A stretch of DNA of 64,000 bases, taken from assembly GCA_036675815.1 (NCBI GenBank), contig JAKFEE010000021.1, positions 124,001 to 188,000 of the forward strand, written 5' to 3'. Positions within the stretch are counted from its first letter, which is position 1, and each line of letters starts with the position of its first letter. Made by a program: the position numbers and the translations under genes. A model generated the notes under the pieces. That model had not been told where the DNA came from and did no database searches. It worked only from the letters and a program-made list of their open reading frames with translations. Source of the DNA: JAKFEE01 sp036675815 (GTDB lineage: Bacteria > Pseudomonadota > Alphaproteobacteria > Rhodospirillales > Magnetospirillaceae). Shown piece after piece: positions 52,185-60,149 of the stretch.

Positions 52185-52814
52185 TCAGCGCGGCCGGCCG
52201 ATCGCCAGCAGATAGAGCGGCTCCTCGCTTTCCCGACCGACCAGCGCCCTGATCTCGTTGTCGCCGAAGGCGCCGACCAGTCCGACGCCCAGCCCGCGGG
52301 CCACCGCCTGCAGGCAGACATTCTGGGCGGCGTGCCCGGCCTCCATGTCGATGTAGCGGTGGCCGCGGCGGCCGTAGACCTCGGTGGTGCGCTCGGGCAA
52401 CGCCGTCAGGATCAGCACCACCGGTGCCGTCGCCACCCAGTCCTGGTCGAGCGAGGCCGCCGCGAGGTCGGGGCGCCGATCGCCTTCCTCGAGCAGGGTG
52501 AGGTCGTGCCGCTGGCAGTCATAGCGGTACAGTCCGGGCAACAGCCCGGCCACATCGGCCACCACGGCATAGACCTCGAGCGGATAGCGTGCCCCCGCCG
52601 ATGGGGCTGCGCGCAAGCCTTCGTCGCAGGTCACGCCCTGTGCCGCCCACAGCAGCTGCGAGAGGTCGGCCAAGCCGAGCCCCTTGCCCGCGAATGCGCG
52701 GACGGTGCGCCGGCGTTGAACCGCCTGTTCCAGCGATAGCATACCCTCGGTCTGCGGCGGCGGCAGACTCGTGCCCAGCGGCCCCGGCATCGGCATCGGC
52801 ATCGGCACCTCCAT
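52185..52814 (-). CDS. Nitroreductase-family protein, SagB-type
   Basis: This 209-residue FMN protein has LEQAVQRRRTVRAFAGKGLGLADLSQLLWAAQGV at the N-terminus, RAAPSAGARYPLEVYAVV and a C-terminal MEAGHAAQNVCLQAVARGLGVGLVGAFGD segment. SagB-type proteins include azoline dehydrogenases, but stand-alone members occur widely and have unknown substrates; no peptide-toxin or cyclodehydratase gene is near. The ATG at 52814 gives a repetitive MEVPMPMPMPGPLG start with a weak ribosome site. It follows the 80-residue protein gene by 19 nt. Confidence 0.8.
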   Translation of the reverse strand: MEVPMPMPMPGPLGTSLPPPQTEGMLSLEQAVQRRRTVRAFAGKGLGLADLSQLLWAAQGVTCDEGLRAAPSAGARYPLEVYAVVADVAGLLPGLYRYDCQRHDLTLLEEGDRRPDLAAASLDQDWVATAPVVLILTALPERTTEVYGRRGHRYIDMEAGHAAQNVCLQAVARGLGVGLVGAFGDNEIRALVGRESEEPLYLLAIGRPR

Positions 52815-52833
52815 GCTCAGATTGCGGCGGTGA

Positions 52834-53076
52834 TCAGCGCTCCTCTTCCCACTGTTCCTCGGCGGTGAGGACGTCGTAGACCGCCGCCACCCGGCCGGCC
52901 AGGGACCTCTCGGCATCGGCAAGGGCATCCGTTTCGTCGGAGGCCCAGGCAAACGCCTCGACGACTTCCTCCAAGGTGGCGCCGGTGGCGATGATGTCCG
53001 CGATCTTGTCGTCGTCAATCTGGCCGACGACACCGATCACCTGGTCATGGGTAAGAGGCGCCGCGCCCGACATCAT
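52834..53076 (-). CDS. Small acidic uncharacterised protein, 80 residues
   Basis: The protein starts MMSGAAPLTHDQVIGVVGQI and continues with an acidic helical sequence IATGATLEEVVEAFAWASDE. Its start overlaps the phosphoribosyltransferase stop by ATGA (53076-53073), so it is translated with it. There is no membrane or signal segment. The family is unknown; the position in the operon is the best evidence that it is real. Confidence 0.65.
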   Translation of the reverse strand: MMSGAAPLTHDQVIGVVGQIDDDKIADIIATGATLEEVVEAFAWASDETDALADAERSLAGRVAAVYDVLTAEEQWEEER

Positions 53077-53762
53077 GATCCACCTCCCGCAGAATCGTGA
53101 TCGCGATCGCCGGATGCCGCCAGGAGGCGCCGAGCCTCGTCCAGCTGGGCGATCACCTCTTCATCCGTCAGTTGTCGAAAATCCCTGTAATGCATGCCAA
53201 TGGCTCCAAGGTCCGCCGGCACGTACAGGCACGCCACCTCGTCGACCTCGGCGCGCAGCGACTCCAGCGTGTCCGCCGCCGCCACCGGCACCGCCAGGAT
53301 CAAGCGTTCCGGCTGGCGACGCGCCAACGCCCTCAGCCCAGCGCGCATAGTGGCGCCGGTGGCGATGCCATCGTCGACGACGATCACGGTCTTGCCCGCC
53401 ACCACCGCCGGCGGCCGCCCGGCCAAGTACAGCTGGCGTCGCCGTTCGATCTCCGCAAGCTGCCGGCGTGCCTCGCGGTCGACGTACTCCGCGTCGGCGC
53501 CGGTCAGACGCATCACCTCGTCGTTGGTGACGATGATCGGCTCGCCACCATCCACCACCGCCCCCACCGCCAACTCCGGCTGCCACGGCGCACCGATCTT
53601 GCGCACCAGCAATATGTCGAGCGCGGCGGTTAGGGCCTTGGCAATCTCCAGCGCTACCGGCACCCCGCCGCGCGGCAGCGCCAAGACCACCGGGTGGCGA
53701 TCGCGATAGGGGGCCAGCCGTTCGCCCAGCAGGCGCCCGGCTTCACTGCGATTGGTGAACAT
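53073..53762 (-). CDS. Phosphoribosyltransferase-domain protein
   Basis: This 229-residue protein has a type I PRTase fold: FTNRSEAGRLLGERLAPYRD, LALPRGGVPVALEIAKAL and the PRPP-binding VIVVDDGIATGATMRAGL. Such proteins are common in stress clusters, often fused or adjacent to a dienelactone-hydrolase-like protein, and their substrate is unknown. The ATG at 53762 lies inside the end of the truncated hydrolase gene (stop 53743, 20-nt overlap). Confidence 0.85.
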   Translation of the reverse strand: MFTNRSEAGRLLGERLAPYRDRHPVVLALPRGGVPVALEIAKALTAALDILLVRKIGAPWQPELAVGAVVDGGEPIIVTNDEVMRLTGADAEYVDREARRQLAEIERRRQLYLAGRPPAVVAGKTVIVVDDGIATGATMRAGLRALARRQPERLILAVPVAAADTLESLRAEVDEVACLYVPADLGAIGMHYRDFRQLTDEEVIAQLDEARRLLAASGDRDHDSAGGGS

Positions 53763-54174
53763 GGCCGTGTTCCTGCCTGGGCTGGAAGTGCTTGAGGAAC
53801 CACTCGGCGGCCAGATCGACGACCGAATCGAGAGTCCCCGGCTCATCGAATAGATGCGTTGCCCCCTCGATCACCACCAATTCGGCCTCTCCGGGAAGGT
53901 GTGCCAACGCGGTCTGATTGAGGTCGAACACCGCCTCGTCGAGCCCGCCGACGATCAGCAGGGTCGGCGCGCCGACCATGGCGAGCGACTCGCCGGCGAG
54001 ATCGGAGCGACCGCCGCGCGAAACGACGCAGCCGATCCGTTCACCCAGCTTCGCTGCCGCCACCAATGCCGCCGCGCCTGTGCTGGCGCCGAACAAGCCG
54101 ACGGGCAGGCCGGAGGTCTCATCGGCATCCCGCGAGGTTGGGGTCATGGCACTGCTCCCCGATGAACGGGTCAT
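53743..54174 (-). pseudogene. Alpha/beta hydrolase (dienelactone-hydrolase type), N-terminal part missing
   Basis: The open frame codes at most 143 residues, about 80-90 fewer than relatives. It starts homology at ETSGLPVGLFGASTGAAALV, which holds the nucleophile Ser (GASTG). The Asp in LLIVGGLDEAVFDL and the His in GATHLFDEPGTL are intact, but the N-terminal strands and oxyanion region are absent. Possible starts are 54174 and 54147. The junction is close to operator site 4, so a deletion may have placed the remaining operon next to a promoter. The function is probably lost; expression of a stub is possible. Confidence 0.65.
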
Positions 54175-54200
54175 GGTGTTCGCCGAATCCGCCCGCCGGA

Positions 54201-54214
54201 CTGATCGAGGTTAA
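54201..54214 (+). promoter_or_regulatory. Predicted FNR/CRP-type operator, site 4
   Basis: The sequence is CTGATCGAGGTTAA, one T-to-C and one G-to-A change from sites 2 and 3. It lies 27 nt upstream of the first possible hydrolase start (54174) or 54 nt upstream of the second (54147); the latter fits the spacing at the other sites. Confidence 0.55.
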
Positions 54215-54273
54215 TCGCGGCGCCGGTGCGCTTCCGGGGTCAGGCGCTGCAGAGCCTGCGGGGCGCGTTGGCC

Positions 54274-54287
54274 TTGATCCAGTTTAG
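54274..54287 (+). promoter_or_regulatory. Predicted FNR/CRP-type operator, site 5
   Basis: The sequence is TTGATCCAGTTTAG. It lies between site 4 and the stop of the LOG-family gene (54295), so it may be a second upstream site for the leftward phosphoribosyltransferase operon. It is the weakest positioned of the five. Confidence 0.5.
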
Positions 54288-54294
54288 TCCCCAC

Positions 54295-55140
54295 TCAGGT
54301 GGGGGTGCCGGAGCCGTTGGCAAACGGGGGCTGGCGCCGTTTCAGGCCGCGGCGCAGCATCGCCTCCCACGCCTGCTCGGCGGTATCCACCATCTCGAAG
54401 TTGACCAACTCTTCGGTGCTGACCATGCCGTGCTCGACGAGGGCGTCGAAATTGACGATCTGGCGCCAATAATCGCGACCGACCAGCACGATGGGCAGCG
54501 GCGAGGCCTTGTTGGTGATGCGCAGGTTGAGGATCTCGAAGCACTCGTCGAGGGTGCCGAAGCCGCCGGGGAAGATCGCCAGCGCATTGGCGCGCTTGGC
54601 GAGGTGGAACTTGCGCATGTGGAAATAGTGGAAGTTGAAGGTCAGGTCGGGGGTACTGTAGCGATTGGGCTCCTGCTCGTGCGGCAACAGGATGTTGAGC
54701 CCCACCGACGGCGCCCCGACCTCGTGGGCGCCGCGATTCGCCGCCTCCATGATGCCCGGGCCGCCCCCCGAGCAAATGACGTTGTCGCGCAGGCCATCGG
54801 CGGTGGGCTCGAGGGCACCGCCATTTTCGGAGACGAGACGGCCGAACCGGCGAGCCTCGTCGTACCACAGCGCCTTCTGCGCCATACGTTCGGCCTCGGC
54901 CTTGTCTGCGGCCGACAGGGCGCCGGCACGAAGCTCCTCGACCTGCTCGGGCGACGGTACGCGGGCACTGCCGAACACGACGATGGTGGAGCGGATGCCC
55001 CAGGCCCGCATATGCTCCTCCGGCTTCTGGTATTCGAGCAGGAAACGGACGCCCCGCATCGAATCGCCATGCAGGAACTCGTCGTCCTCGAATGCCAGTT
55101 GATAGCTCTTGTAGACGTTCTTCCGGGGGCGGTTGGGCAT
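54295..55140 (-). CDS. LOG-family protein (cytokinin riboside 5'-monophosphate phosphoribohydrolase type)
   Basis: This 281-residue protein has IVVFGSARVPSPEQ near residue 55, CSGGGPGIMEAANRGAHEVG near 125 and the catalytic PGGFGTLDECFE near 190. LOG enzymes release a base from nucleoside 5'-monophosphates. This long form (about 280) with an N-terminal extension KNVYKSYQLAFEDDEFLHG is a common proteobacterial variant. A role in nucleotide clean-up is more likely than hormone synthesis, but the sequence does not decide. Confidence 0.88.
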   Translation of the reverse strand: MPNRPRKNVYKSYQLAFEDDEFLHGDSMRGVRFLLEYQKPEEHMRAWGIRSTIVVFGSARVPSPEQVEELRAGALSAADKAEAERMAQKALWYDEARRFGRLVSENGGALEPTADGLRDNVICSGGGPGIMEAANRGAHEVGAPSVGLNILLPHEQEPNRYSTPDLTFNFHYFHMRKFHLAKRANALAIFPGGFGTLDECFEILNLRITNKASPLPIVLVGRDYWRQIVNFDALVEHGMVSTEELVNFEMVDTAEQAWEAMLRRGLKRRQPPFANGSGTPT

Positions 55141-55340
55141 TCAGGTTCTCCCATCTGTTGACGCATCCGCCGGGCGGCAATCGGCACCGGCCGCACCTGG
55201 GATGCGGCCGCGGGGGTCGTCACGCGGCTGTGGGATATCCAAGATTGACAGATGGGAGCGGCAAGGTCGAGCCTCAACCGTAAGCCCCCCCTGGACAAAG
55301 GGCATGGTCGCCGGGCGGCGGCGGACATCAGCGTAGATGA

Positions 55341-55370
55341 AAACGACGAAGGGCCGCCCGGAGGCAGCCC
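55341..55370 (-). terminator. Rho-independent terminator of tRNA-Pro
   Basis: On the minus strand 55370-55351 forms an 8-bp stem with a TCCG tetraloop (GGGCTGCC/GGGCGGCCC-type pairing with one G-T). It is followed by TTCGTCGTTTTC. It is 31 nt after the tRNA 3' end. Confidence 0.6.
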
Positions 55371-55400
55371 ATAAATCGTCGCTCGCGCTGAGAAAATATT

Positions 55401-55477
55401 TGGTCGGAGTGAGAGGATTCGAACCTCCGGCCCCTGCCTCCCGAAGACAGTGCTCTACCAGGCTGAGCTACACTCCG
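55401..55477 (-). tRNA. tRNA-Pro (anticodon CGG)
   Basis: Read on the minus strand, this 77-nt gene has acceptor stem CGGAGTG/CACTCCG, a discriminator A and an encoded CCA. The D-arm is GCTCAGCCTGGTAGAGC, the anticodon stem-loop CTGTC-TTCGGGA-GGCAG with anticodon CGG, and the T-arm GGAGGTTCGAATCCTC. All four arms pair well. It follows the polyprenyl synthase gene and has its own promoter at 55496-55524. Confidence 0.95.
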
Positions 55478-55495
55478 ACCGCCCGAGAGGCGCCT

Positions 55496-55524
55496 TATAT
55501 AGCGTCATCCGACGCCGGCGCAAA
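55496..55524 (-). promoter_or_regulatory. Predicted promoter of tRNA-Pro
   Basis: On the minus strand, TTTGCG (55524-55519) and TATATA (55501-55496) are 17 nt apart. A GC-rich discriminator (GGCGCC) follows, as in stringently controlled stable-RNA promoters. The -35 match is modest. Confidence 0.5.
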
Positions 55525-55552
55525 GCGGAATTTGCGGTAATCTTGCGGTTGT

Positions 55553-56569
55553 TCAATAGGCCCGCTCGATGCAGAAATCGATGACCTCGGCCAGTGCCGC
55601 CTTGATCGGTGACTCCGGGAAAATGCCAAGGGCGTCGCGGGCAATGGCGCCGTAGTGGCGGGCGCGCTCGACGGTGGCCTGCAGGGTCTCATGGCGGGCC
55701 ATCAGCGCCTGTGCCCGCTCGAGATCGCCGTCGTGCTGATCGAGACTGCCGACGGTGCGGCGCCAGAACGCCCGCTCCTCGTCGTCGCCGCGGCGGAAGG
55801 CGAGGATGATCGGCAGGGTGATCTTGCCCTCGCGGAAGTCGTCGCCGATGGTCTTGCCCAGGGTCGCCTGCTTGGCCGAGTAGTCGAGGACGTCGTCGAT
55901 GAGCTGGAAGGCGATGCCGAGATTGAGGCCGTAGCGTTCCAGCGCCTCCTCCTCGGCCTTGGGCCGGTCGGCGACGACGGCGCCGACCCGGCAGGCGGCG
56001 GCGAACAGCGCCGCCGTCTTCGAGCGGATGACGTCGAGATAGGCATCCTGGGTGGTGTCGGTGTCGTTGGTGGTGATCAACTGCAGCACCTCACCCTCGG
56101 CGATCACCGACGAGGCGCGCGACAGGATGGCCAGCACCGCCAGCGAGCCGTCCTCGACCATCAATTCGAAGGCGCGGCTGAACAGGAAGTCGCCGACCAG
56201 CACGCTGGCCTTGTTGCCCCAGACCGCATTGGCCGAGGCGAGGCCGCGGCGCAGATCGCTTTCGTCGACGACGTCGTCATGCAGCAGGGTGGCGGTGTGG
56301 ATGAACTCGACGCAGGTGGCCAGCTTGATGTGGCGGTCGCCGTCATAGCCGCAGGCGCGGGCGGCGGCCAGGGTCAGCATCGGTCGCAGGCGCTTGCCGC
56401 CGGCGGCGATGATGTGGCCGGCGAGCTGCGGAATCAGGGCCACCGGGCTGTGCATGCGCTCGATGATGGCGTGATTGACGCGCTCGAGATCGGCGTCGAC
56501 CAGGTGCAGGAGCGCGTCGATACCGCGGGCCGGCTTGCTCCGCTCGTCCAGACTTACCACGATGGCCAC
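55553..56569 (-). CDS. ispB: Polyprenyl (octaprenyl-type) diphosphate synthase
   Basis: The GTG at 56569 with GAGGG 6 nt upstream gives 338 residues. It is a trans-prenyltransferase with the first motif LLHDDVVDESDLRRG (DDXXD) near residue 90, GGKRLRPML before it, and the second motif FQLIDDVLDYSAKQATLGKT near 215. It elongates farnesyl diphosphate to the long chain of ubiquinone. Small residues before the first motif are consistent with a long product, but chain length cannot be read exactly. It is divergent from the methyltransferase gene. Confidence 0.92.
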   Translation of the reverse strand: MAIVVSLDERSKPARGIDALLHLVDADLERVNHAIIERMHSPVALIPQLAGHIIAAGGKRLRPMLTLAAARACGYDGDRHIKLATCVEFIHTATLLHDDVVDESDLRRGLASANAVWGNKASVLVGDFLFSRAFELMVEDGSLAVLAILSRASSVIAEGEVLQLITTNDTDTTQDAYLDVIRSKTAALFAAACRVGAVVADRPKAEEEALERYGLNLGIAFQLIDDVLDYSAKQATLGKTIGDDFREGKITLPIILAFRRGDDEERAFWRRTVGSLDQHDGDLERAQALMARHETLQATVERARHYGAIARDALGIFPESPIKAALAEVIDFCIERAY

Positions 56570-56706
56570 CAGTTTCCCTCGGATGGTCCGCGACCGCGGC
56601 GAGCATAAGGTTGCGATTTCGCGACGGTCAAGTTTACAACAAGTTAGCGGGCCGCACTTAGCCACAGGTGGCCCGTTGGGGGCAAGGGGACAAAGGCGAC
56701 CGGGGC

Positions 56707-57438
56707 ATGGAAATCACCGAGGATGCGCTGCTCGGCGGCCGCGTCAAGCTGCGCCAGCCGGCCGAGGGCTATCGCGCCGCCATCGATCCGGTCTTCCTGG
56801 CGGCGGCGGTGCCGGCCAGCGGCGGCCAGATGGTGCTGGACGTCGGTATCGGCGTCGGCGCCGCCAGCCTGTGCCTGTCGGCGCGGGTGCCGGGCTGCCG
56901 CGTGTTCGGGATCGAACTGCAGCCGGCATTGGCGGCGCTCGCGCGCGACAACGTGGCCCTCAACGGCATGGCCGGCCGCATCGACGTGCTCACCGGCAAT
57001 CTGCTGACGCCGCCGCCGCGCCTGGCCCCCGGCTCCTTCCACCACGTGATGACCAATCCGCCCTTCCTCGACGCCGAGCAAGGCTCCCCGCCTCCCGACG
57101 ACACCAAGGCCACGGCCAATGTCGAGGGCGAGGCCGATCTCGGGATGTGGCTGCGGTTTTGCGTCAATATGCTGCGGCCCAAGGGTACCCTCATCGTCAT
57201 CCACCGCGCCGATCGCCTGGACGAGTTGCTGGCGGCGCTGCGCGGCAAGGTCGGTGAGATCAGCCTGTGCCCGCTATGGCCGAAGGCCGGCCGGCCGGCG
57301 CGGCGTGTCATCCTGCGCGCGCGCAAGGGCGTCGCCAGCCCGCTGGCCTTGGGGCCGGGGCTGGTGCTGCACGCCGAGGACGGCAACTACACCGCCGCCG
57401 CCAGGGCGGTGCTGTGGAACGGCGCCGGCCTCGACTGA
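56707..57438 (+). CDS. SAM-dependent methyltransferase, TrmN6/YfiC type
   Basis: This 243-residue protein starts MEITEDALLGGRVKLRQPAE and has YRAAIDPVFLAAAVP, the SAM loop LDVGIGVGAASLCLSARVPG, an acidic FGIELQPAL and the adenine-N6 catalytic motif NPPF (in MTNPPFLDAEQG). It matches tRNA1(Val) A37 N6-methyltransferase-like proteins. The upstream frame to 56668 is not family-like. It is 43 nt before the peptidase gene on the same strand, a usual alphaproteobacterial pairing. Confidence 0.87.
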   Translation: MEITEDALLGGRVKLRQPAEGYRAAIDPVFLAAAVPASGGQMVLDVGIGVGAASLCLSARVPGCRVFGIELQPALAALARDNVALNGMAGRIDVLTGNLLTPPPRLAPGSFHHVMTNPPFLDAEQGSPPPDDTKATANVEGEADLGMWLRFCVNMLRPKGTLIVIHRADRLDELLAALRGKVGEISLCPLWPKAGRPARRVILRARKGVASPLALGPGLVLHAEDGNYTAAARAVLWNGAGLD

Positions 57439-57481
57439 CGCCATGGTTGGCAAGCTGCCGGCGTCTGCCTAACTTGGGGTC

Positions 57482-58312
57482 ATGGACATGATCTCACTGC
57501 TCGACCGCTTTCGCCCGACCGCCCCGCTGGTGACGGTGCTGCGGTTGCAGGGCGTCATCGGCCGCGTCGGCGGCATCCGCCACGGGCTGGAGGCGGCGCC
57601 GCTGGCACCGCTGATCGAGCGCGCCTTCGCGCCCAAGCCGCTGGCGGCGGTGGCCCTGGCCATCAATTCGCCGGGCGGCGCCCCGGTGCAGTCTTCCTTG
57701 ATCCATCAGCGCATCCGCCAGCTGGCCACCGAGAAGAACGTGCCGGTGATCGCCTTCGTCGAGGATGTCGGCGCCTCGGGCGGCTATTGGCTGGCGCTGG
57801 CGGCCGACGAGATCTATGCCGACACCAATTCGATTCTGGGCTCGATCGGCGTCGTCGCCGCCGGCTTCGGCTTTACCGGGCTGATCGAGCGCATGGGCGT
57901 CGAGCGGCGCATCTATGCCCAGGGCGAGCGCAAGTCCATGCTGGACCCGTTCCGCCCGGAAGACCCCGAGGACATCGCCCGCGTAAAAGCACTGCAGGCC
58001 GACATCCACGACAGCTTCAAGGCGGTGGTGCGGGCGCGGCGCGGCGACAAGCTGAAAGCACCGGAAGAGATGTTGTTCAACGGCGACATCTGGACGGGGC
58101 GCCGGGCCGTCGAACTGGGCTTGATCGACGGTCTCGGCGAGTTGCGCGAGACCATGCGCCGGCGTTTCGGCGACAAGGTGCGGCTGCGCCTGATCGGCGA
58201 GCGCAAGGCGTGGCTGCTGCGGCGGCTGCGCATCGCCGCGCCCGAGACCTGGGCCACGGCGGCGCTGGCCGCCGTGGAGGAGCGAGCCCTGTGGAGCCGC
58301 TACGGCTTGTGA
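57482..58312 (+). CDS. S49-family peptidase (SppA/SohB-like)
   Basis: This 276-residue protein has VALAINSPGGAPVQSS near residue 57, the nucleophile Ser99 in EDVGASGGYWLALAADE and the general-base Lys151 in QGERKSMLDPF. It has one clear peptidase domain and no strong membrane anchor or signal peptide, unlike E. coli SppA. The family digests signal-peptide remnants or membrane fragments. Its stop abuts the convergent membrane-protein gene at 58313. Confidence 0.9.
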   Translation: MDMISLLDRFRPTAPLVTVLRLQGVIGRVGGIRHGLEAAPLAPLIERAFAPKPLAAVALAINSPGGAPVQSSLIHQRIRQLATEKNVPVIAFVEDVGASGGYWLALAADEIYADTNSILGSIGVVAAGFGFTGLIERMGVERRIYAQGERKSMLDPFRPEDPEDIARVKALQADIHDSFKAVVRARRGDKLKAPEEMLFNGDIWTGRRAVELGLIDGLGELRETMRRRFGDKVRLRLIGERKAWLLRRLRIAAPETWATAALAAVEERALWSRYGL

Positions 58313-58654
58313 CTAATCGTCCGGGCGGCGGCCGCGCGGGATGAGATTTGGTGGCCTGGCGACCCACCGGTCCAGGGTCTCGCGCGAGATCATGCCCATG
58401 ATCACGGCATAGCCGAACGCGTAGCCGTAGTCGTAGACGCCGGTGGCGTTCCCGGACAAGCCCTCCAGCGCGGGGAAGGTGTTCCGAGCATAGATGCTCA
58501 TCACCACCAGACCCAGGGGGATGGCCGCCAACAGCTCCTTCCCCAGCGGCGCCGCGTCGGCGGGCGGCATCAGGTAGGACCTGACCCAAACGCCGGCAAC
58601 ATAGAGGGCGACGAGCAGCGCCAGCAGTACGGAGGCGGACGAAATGATGCCCAT
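58313..58654 (-). CDS. Small membrane protein of unknown function, 113 residues
   Basis: It starts MGIISSASVLLALLVALYVA with a membrane helix. Two further hydrophobic stretches follow (AAIPLGLVVMSIYA and AFGYAVIMGMIS). The ribosome site AGGAG lies 9 nt upstream, within a short tandem duplication (58660-58696) that also contains the stop of the upstream gene. No family is recognised. Confidence 0.65.
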   Translation of the reverse strand: MGIISSASVLLALLVALYVAGVWVRSYLMPPADAAPLGKELLAAIPLGLVVMSIYARNTFPALEGLSGNATGVYDYGYAFGYAVIMGMISRETLDRWVARPPNLIPRGRRPDD

Positions 58655-58659
58655 GACCT

Positions 58660-58696
58660 TTACTCCTGCCCGAAAATTTACTCCTGCCCCGAAAAT
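58660..58696. repeat. Tandem duplication of about 19 bp
   Basis: The unit TTACTCCTGCCCCGAAAAT occurs twice in direct order at 58660-58677 (one C shorter) and 58678-58696. It spans the 3' end of the SH3-like gene and the ribosome site of the next gene. Confidence 0.75.
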
Positions 58697-59019
58697 TTGA
58701 AATTGGCCGCCGGATCGTCGCCGGACCCGGAGTAGATCCAGCCGCGCTTCTCGGGCTGCTGCGCATTCTCGATCTTCAGCCACTGCTGACCGCCGAATAT
58801 CGTCGGAATCCGCCGTTGCTCGAGGATGCGATACTCCTGTTTGGGGACGGTCGCGCCGATCTGGTCGCCGGGCGGCGTGAAGAACATGGACGGGGGACTG
58901 GCGCGCATCGGCAAATTGGGCGCCGGCGCGATCAGCTGTCCGGAAAGATCCTGTGACCAGGCCTCTGCGCCAGCCATCGAGAGGCCGGCGGCAATGCTTA
59001 CCGCAATCAGTGCTCGCAT
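58678..59019 (-). CDS. Secreted bacterial-SH3-like protein, 113 residues
   Basis: A signal peptide (MRALIAVSIAAGLSMAGAEA) is followed by a short linker and one SH3-like domain (YRILEQRRIPTIFGGQQWLKIEN, then RGWIYSG). Such domains bind cell-wall peptides. It ends with NFKFSGQE inside the tandem duplication. It is divergent from the zinc-ribbon gene at 59169. Confidence 0.72.
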   Translation of the reverse strand: MRALIAVSIAAGLSMAGAEAWSQDLSGQLIAPAPNLPMRASPPSMFFTPPGDQIGATVPKQEYRILEQRRIPTIFGGQQWLKIENAQQPEKRGWIYSGSGDDPAANFKFSGQE

Positions 59020-59168
59020 AGCAGCCTCACTAGTTTCACGATGGCTATGCTAGCCACTCGCCCTCTTTAGTTGCAACAATCAATGCGGATGCCCCCGTTT
59101 GGACATTGGGCCGACGCGCTGGGCGGGCCGCGATTGACCCTTGCGCTGGCGCGGCTCATAAATTGGCG

Positions 59169-59408
59169 ATGTTGAACAAGCTCCTGCTCACCGTCATCGC
59201 CATTGCCCTGGTCTGGTTCGGGTTCAAATACTGGAACCGCATGGTGCTGCGGGGCGACCGCGAGCGTCGCCGCGAGGTTCCGGCCGGCGGCCATGGGACC
59301 AAGGCCGAGGCCGAGGCCGTCGAGGACATGGTCGAATGCCGCGTGTGCGGCAGCTATGTGCCGGCGCAGCGCCCCCGGCGCTGCGGGCGCCCCGACTGCC
59401 CGTTCTAG
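59169..59408 (+). CDS. Small single-span membrane protein with C-terminal zinc ribbon, 79 residues
   Basis: One membrane helix (LLLTVIAIALVWFGFKYW) is followed by a basic linker, then CRVCGSYVPAQRPRRCGRPDC, a CXXC...CXXXXC zinc-ribbon-like pattern near the C-terminus. The ATG at 59169 is used. It lies 16 nt before the amidase gene on the same strand and is likely cotranscribed. The function is unknown; alphaproteobacteria often carry this pair. Confidence 0.75.
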   Translation: MLNKLLLTVIAIALVWFGFKYWNRMVLRGDRERRREVPAGGHGTKAEAEAVEDMVECRVCGSYVPAQRPRRCGRPDCPF

Positions 59409-59424
59409 GGCCGCCGGAGCGGTG

Positions 59425-60141
59425 ATGATCGCCCTGGCCTCACCCAATCACGAAGGGCGCCCGCCAGGGCGCGACGTCGATATCCTCGTGATCCACTACA
59501 CCGGTATGGAGACCGCGGGCGCCGCTCTGGCGCGCCTGTGCGATCCGGCGGCTAAGGTCAGCGCCCATTACGTGATCGATGAGGACGGCACGGTCTATCG
59601 GCTGGTAGCCGAGGACCGCCGCGCCTGGCATGCCGGCGTGTCGTGCTGGCACGGCGATCGCGACGTCAACAGCCGATCGATCGGCATCGAACTGGTCAAT
59701 CCGGGGCATGAGTTCGGCTACCGCCCCTTTGCCGAAGCGCAGATGCTGGCCCTGCGAGGGTTGGCGTGCGACATCCTCGCCCGTCATCCCATACCGCCGC
59801 ACAACGTCCTCGGCCATTCCGACGTGGCCCCCATGCGCAAGCAAGACCCCGGCGAACTGTTCGACTGGCCGCGCCTGGCCGGTTGGGGAATCGGGCTCTG
59901 GCCTTTCGGCGAGGAGGCCCCCGACGATCGCATCATCCCCGCGTCCGCGGTGCAAGACCTGCTCGCCCGTTGCGGTTACGATGTCCCAGGCGCCGCCGCC
60001 AAGGCCGTGGTGGTGGCGGCGATCACCGCCTTTCAGCGCCACTATCGGCCGCGCCGGGTGGATGGCGTGGTGGACGCCGACACGTTGCGACGGCTGGACC
60101 GCCTGGCGGCCATGGCGGACGGGAGGCCGTCGGCCGACTGA
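59425..60141 (+). CDS. N-acetylmuramoyl-L-alanine amidase, AmiD type
   Basis: This 238-residue protein has an Amidase_2 domain: VIHYTGMETAGAAL (first zinc His), SAHYVIDEDGTVYRLV, SIGIELVNPGHEFGY and HNVLGHSDVAPMRKQDPGELF (second His and conserved Asp/Lys). A peptidoglycan-binding-like C-terminal helix set follows (FQRHYRPRRVDGVVDADTL). No signal peptide is visible, so it may act on recycled muropeptides in the cytoplasm. GGAG lies 5 nt before the ATG. Confidence 0.9.
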   Translation: MIALASPNHEGRPPGRDVDILVIHYTGMETAGAALARLCDPAAKVSAHYVIDEDGTVYRLVAEDRRAWHAGVSCWHGDRDVNSRSIGIELVNPGHEFGYRPFAEAQMLALRGLACDILARHPIPPHNVLGHSDVAPMRKQDPGELFDWPRLAGWGIGLWPFGEEAPDDRIIPASAVQDLLARCGYDVPGAAAKAVVVAAITAFQRHYRPRRVDGVVDADTLRRLDRLAAMADGRPSAD

Positions 60142-60149
60142 CCCGGACG

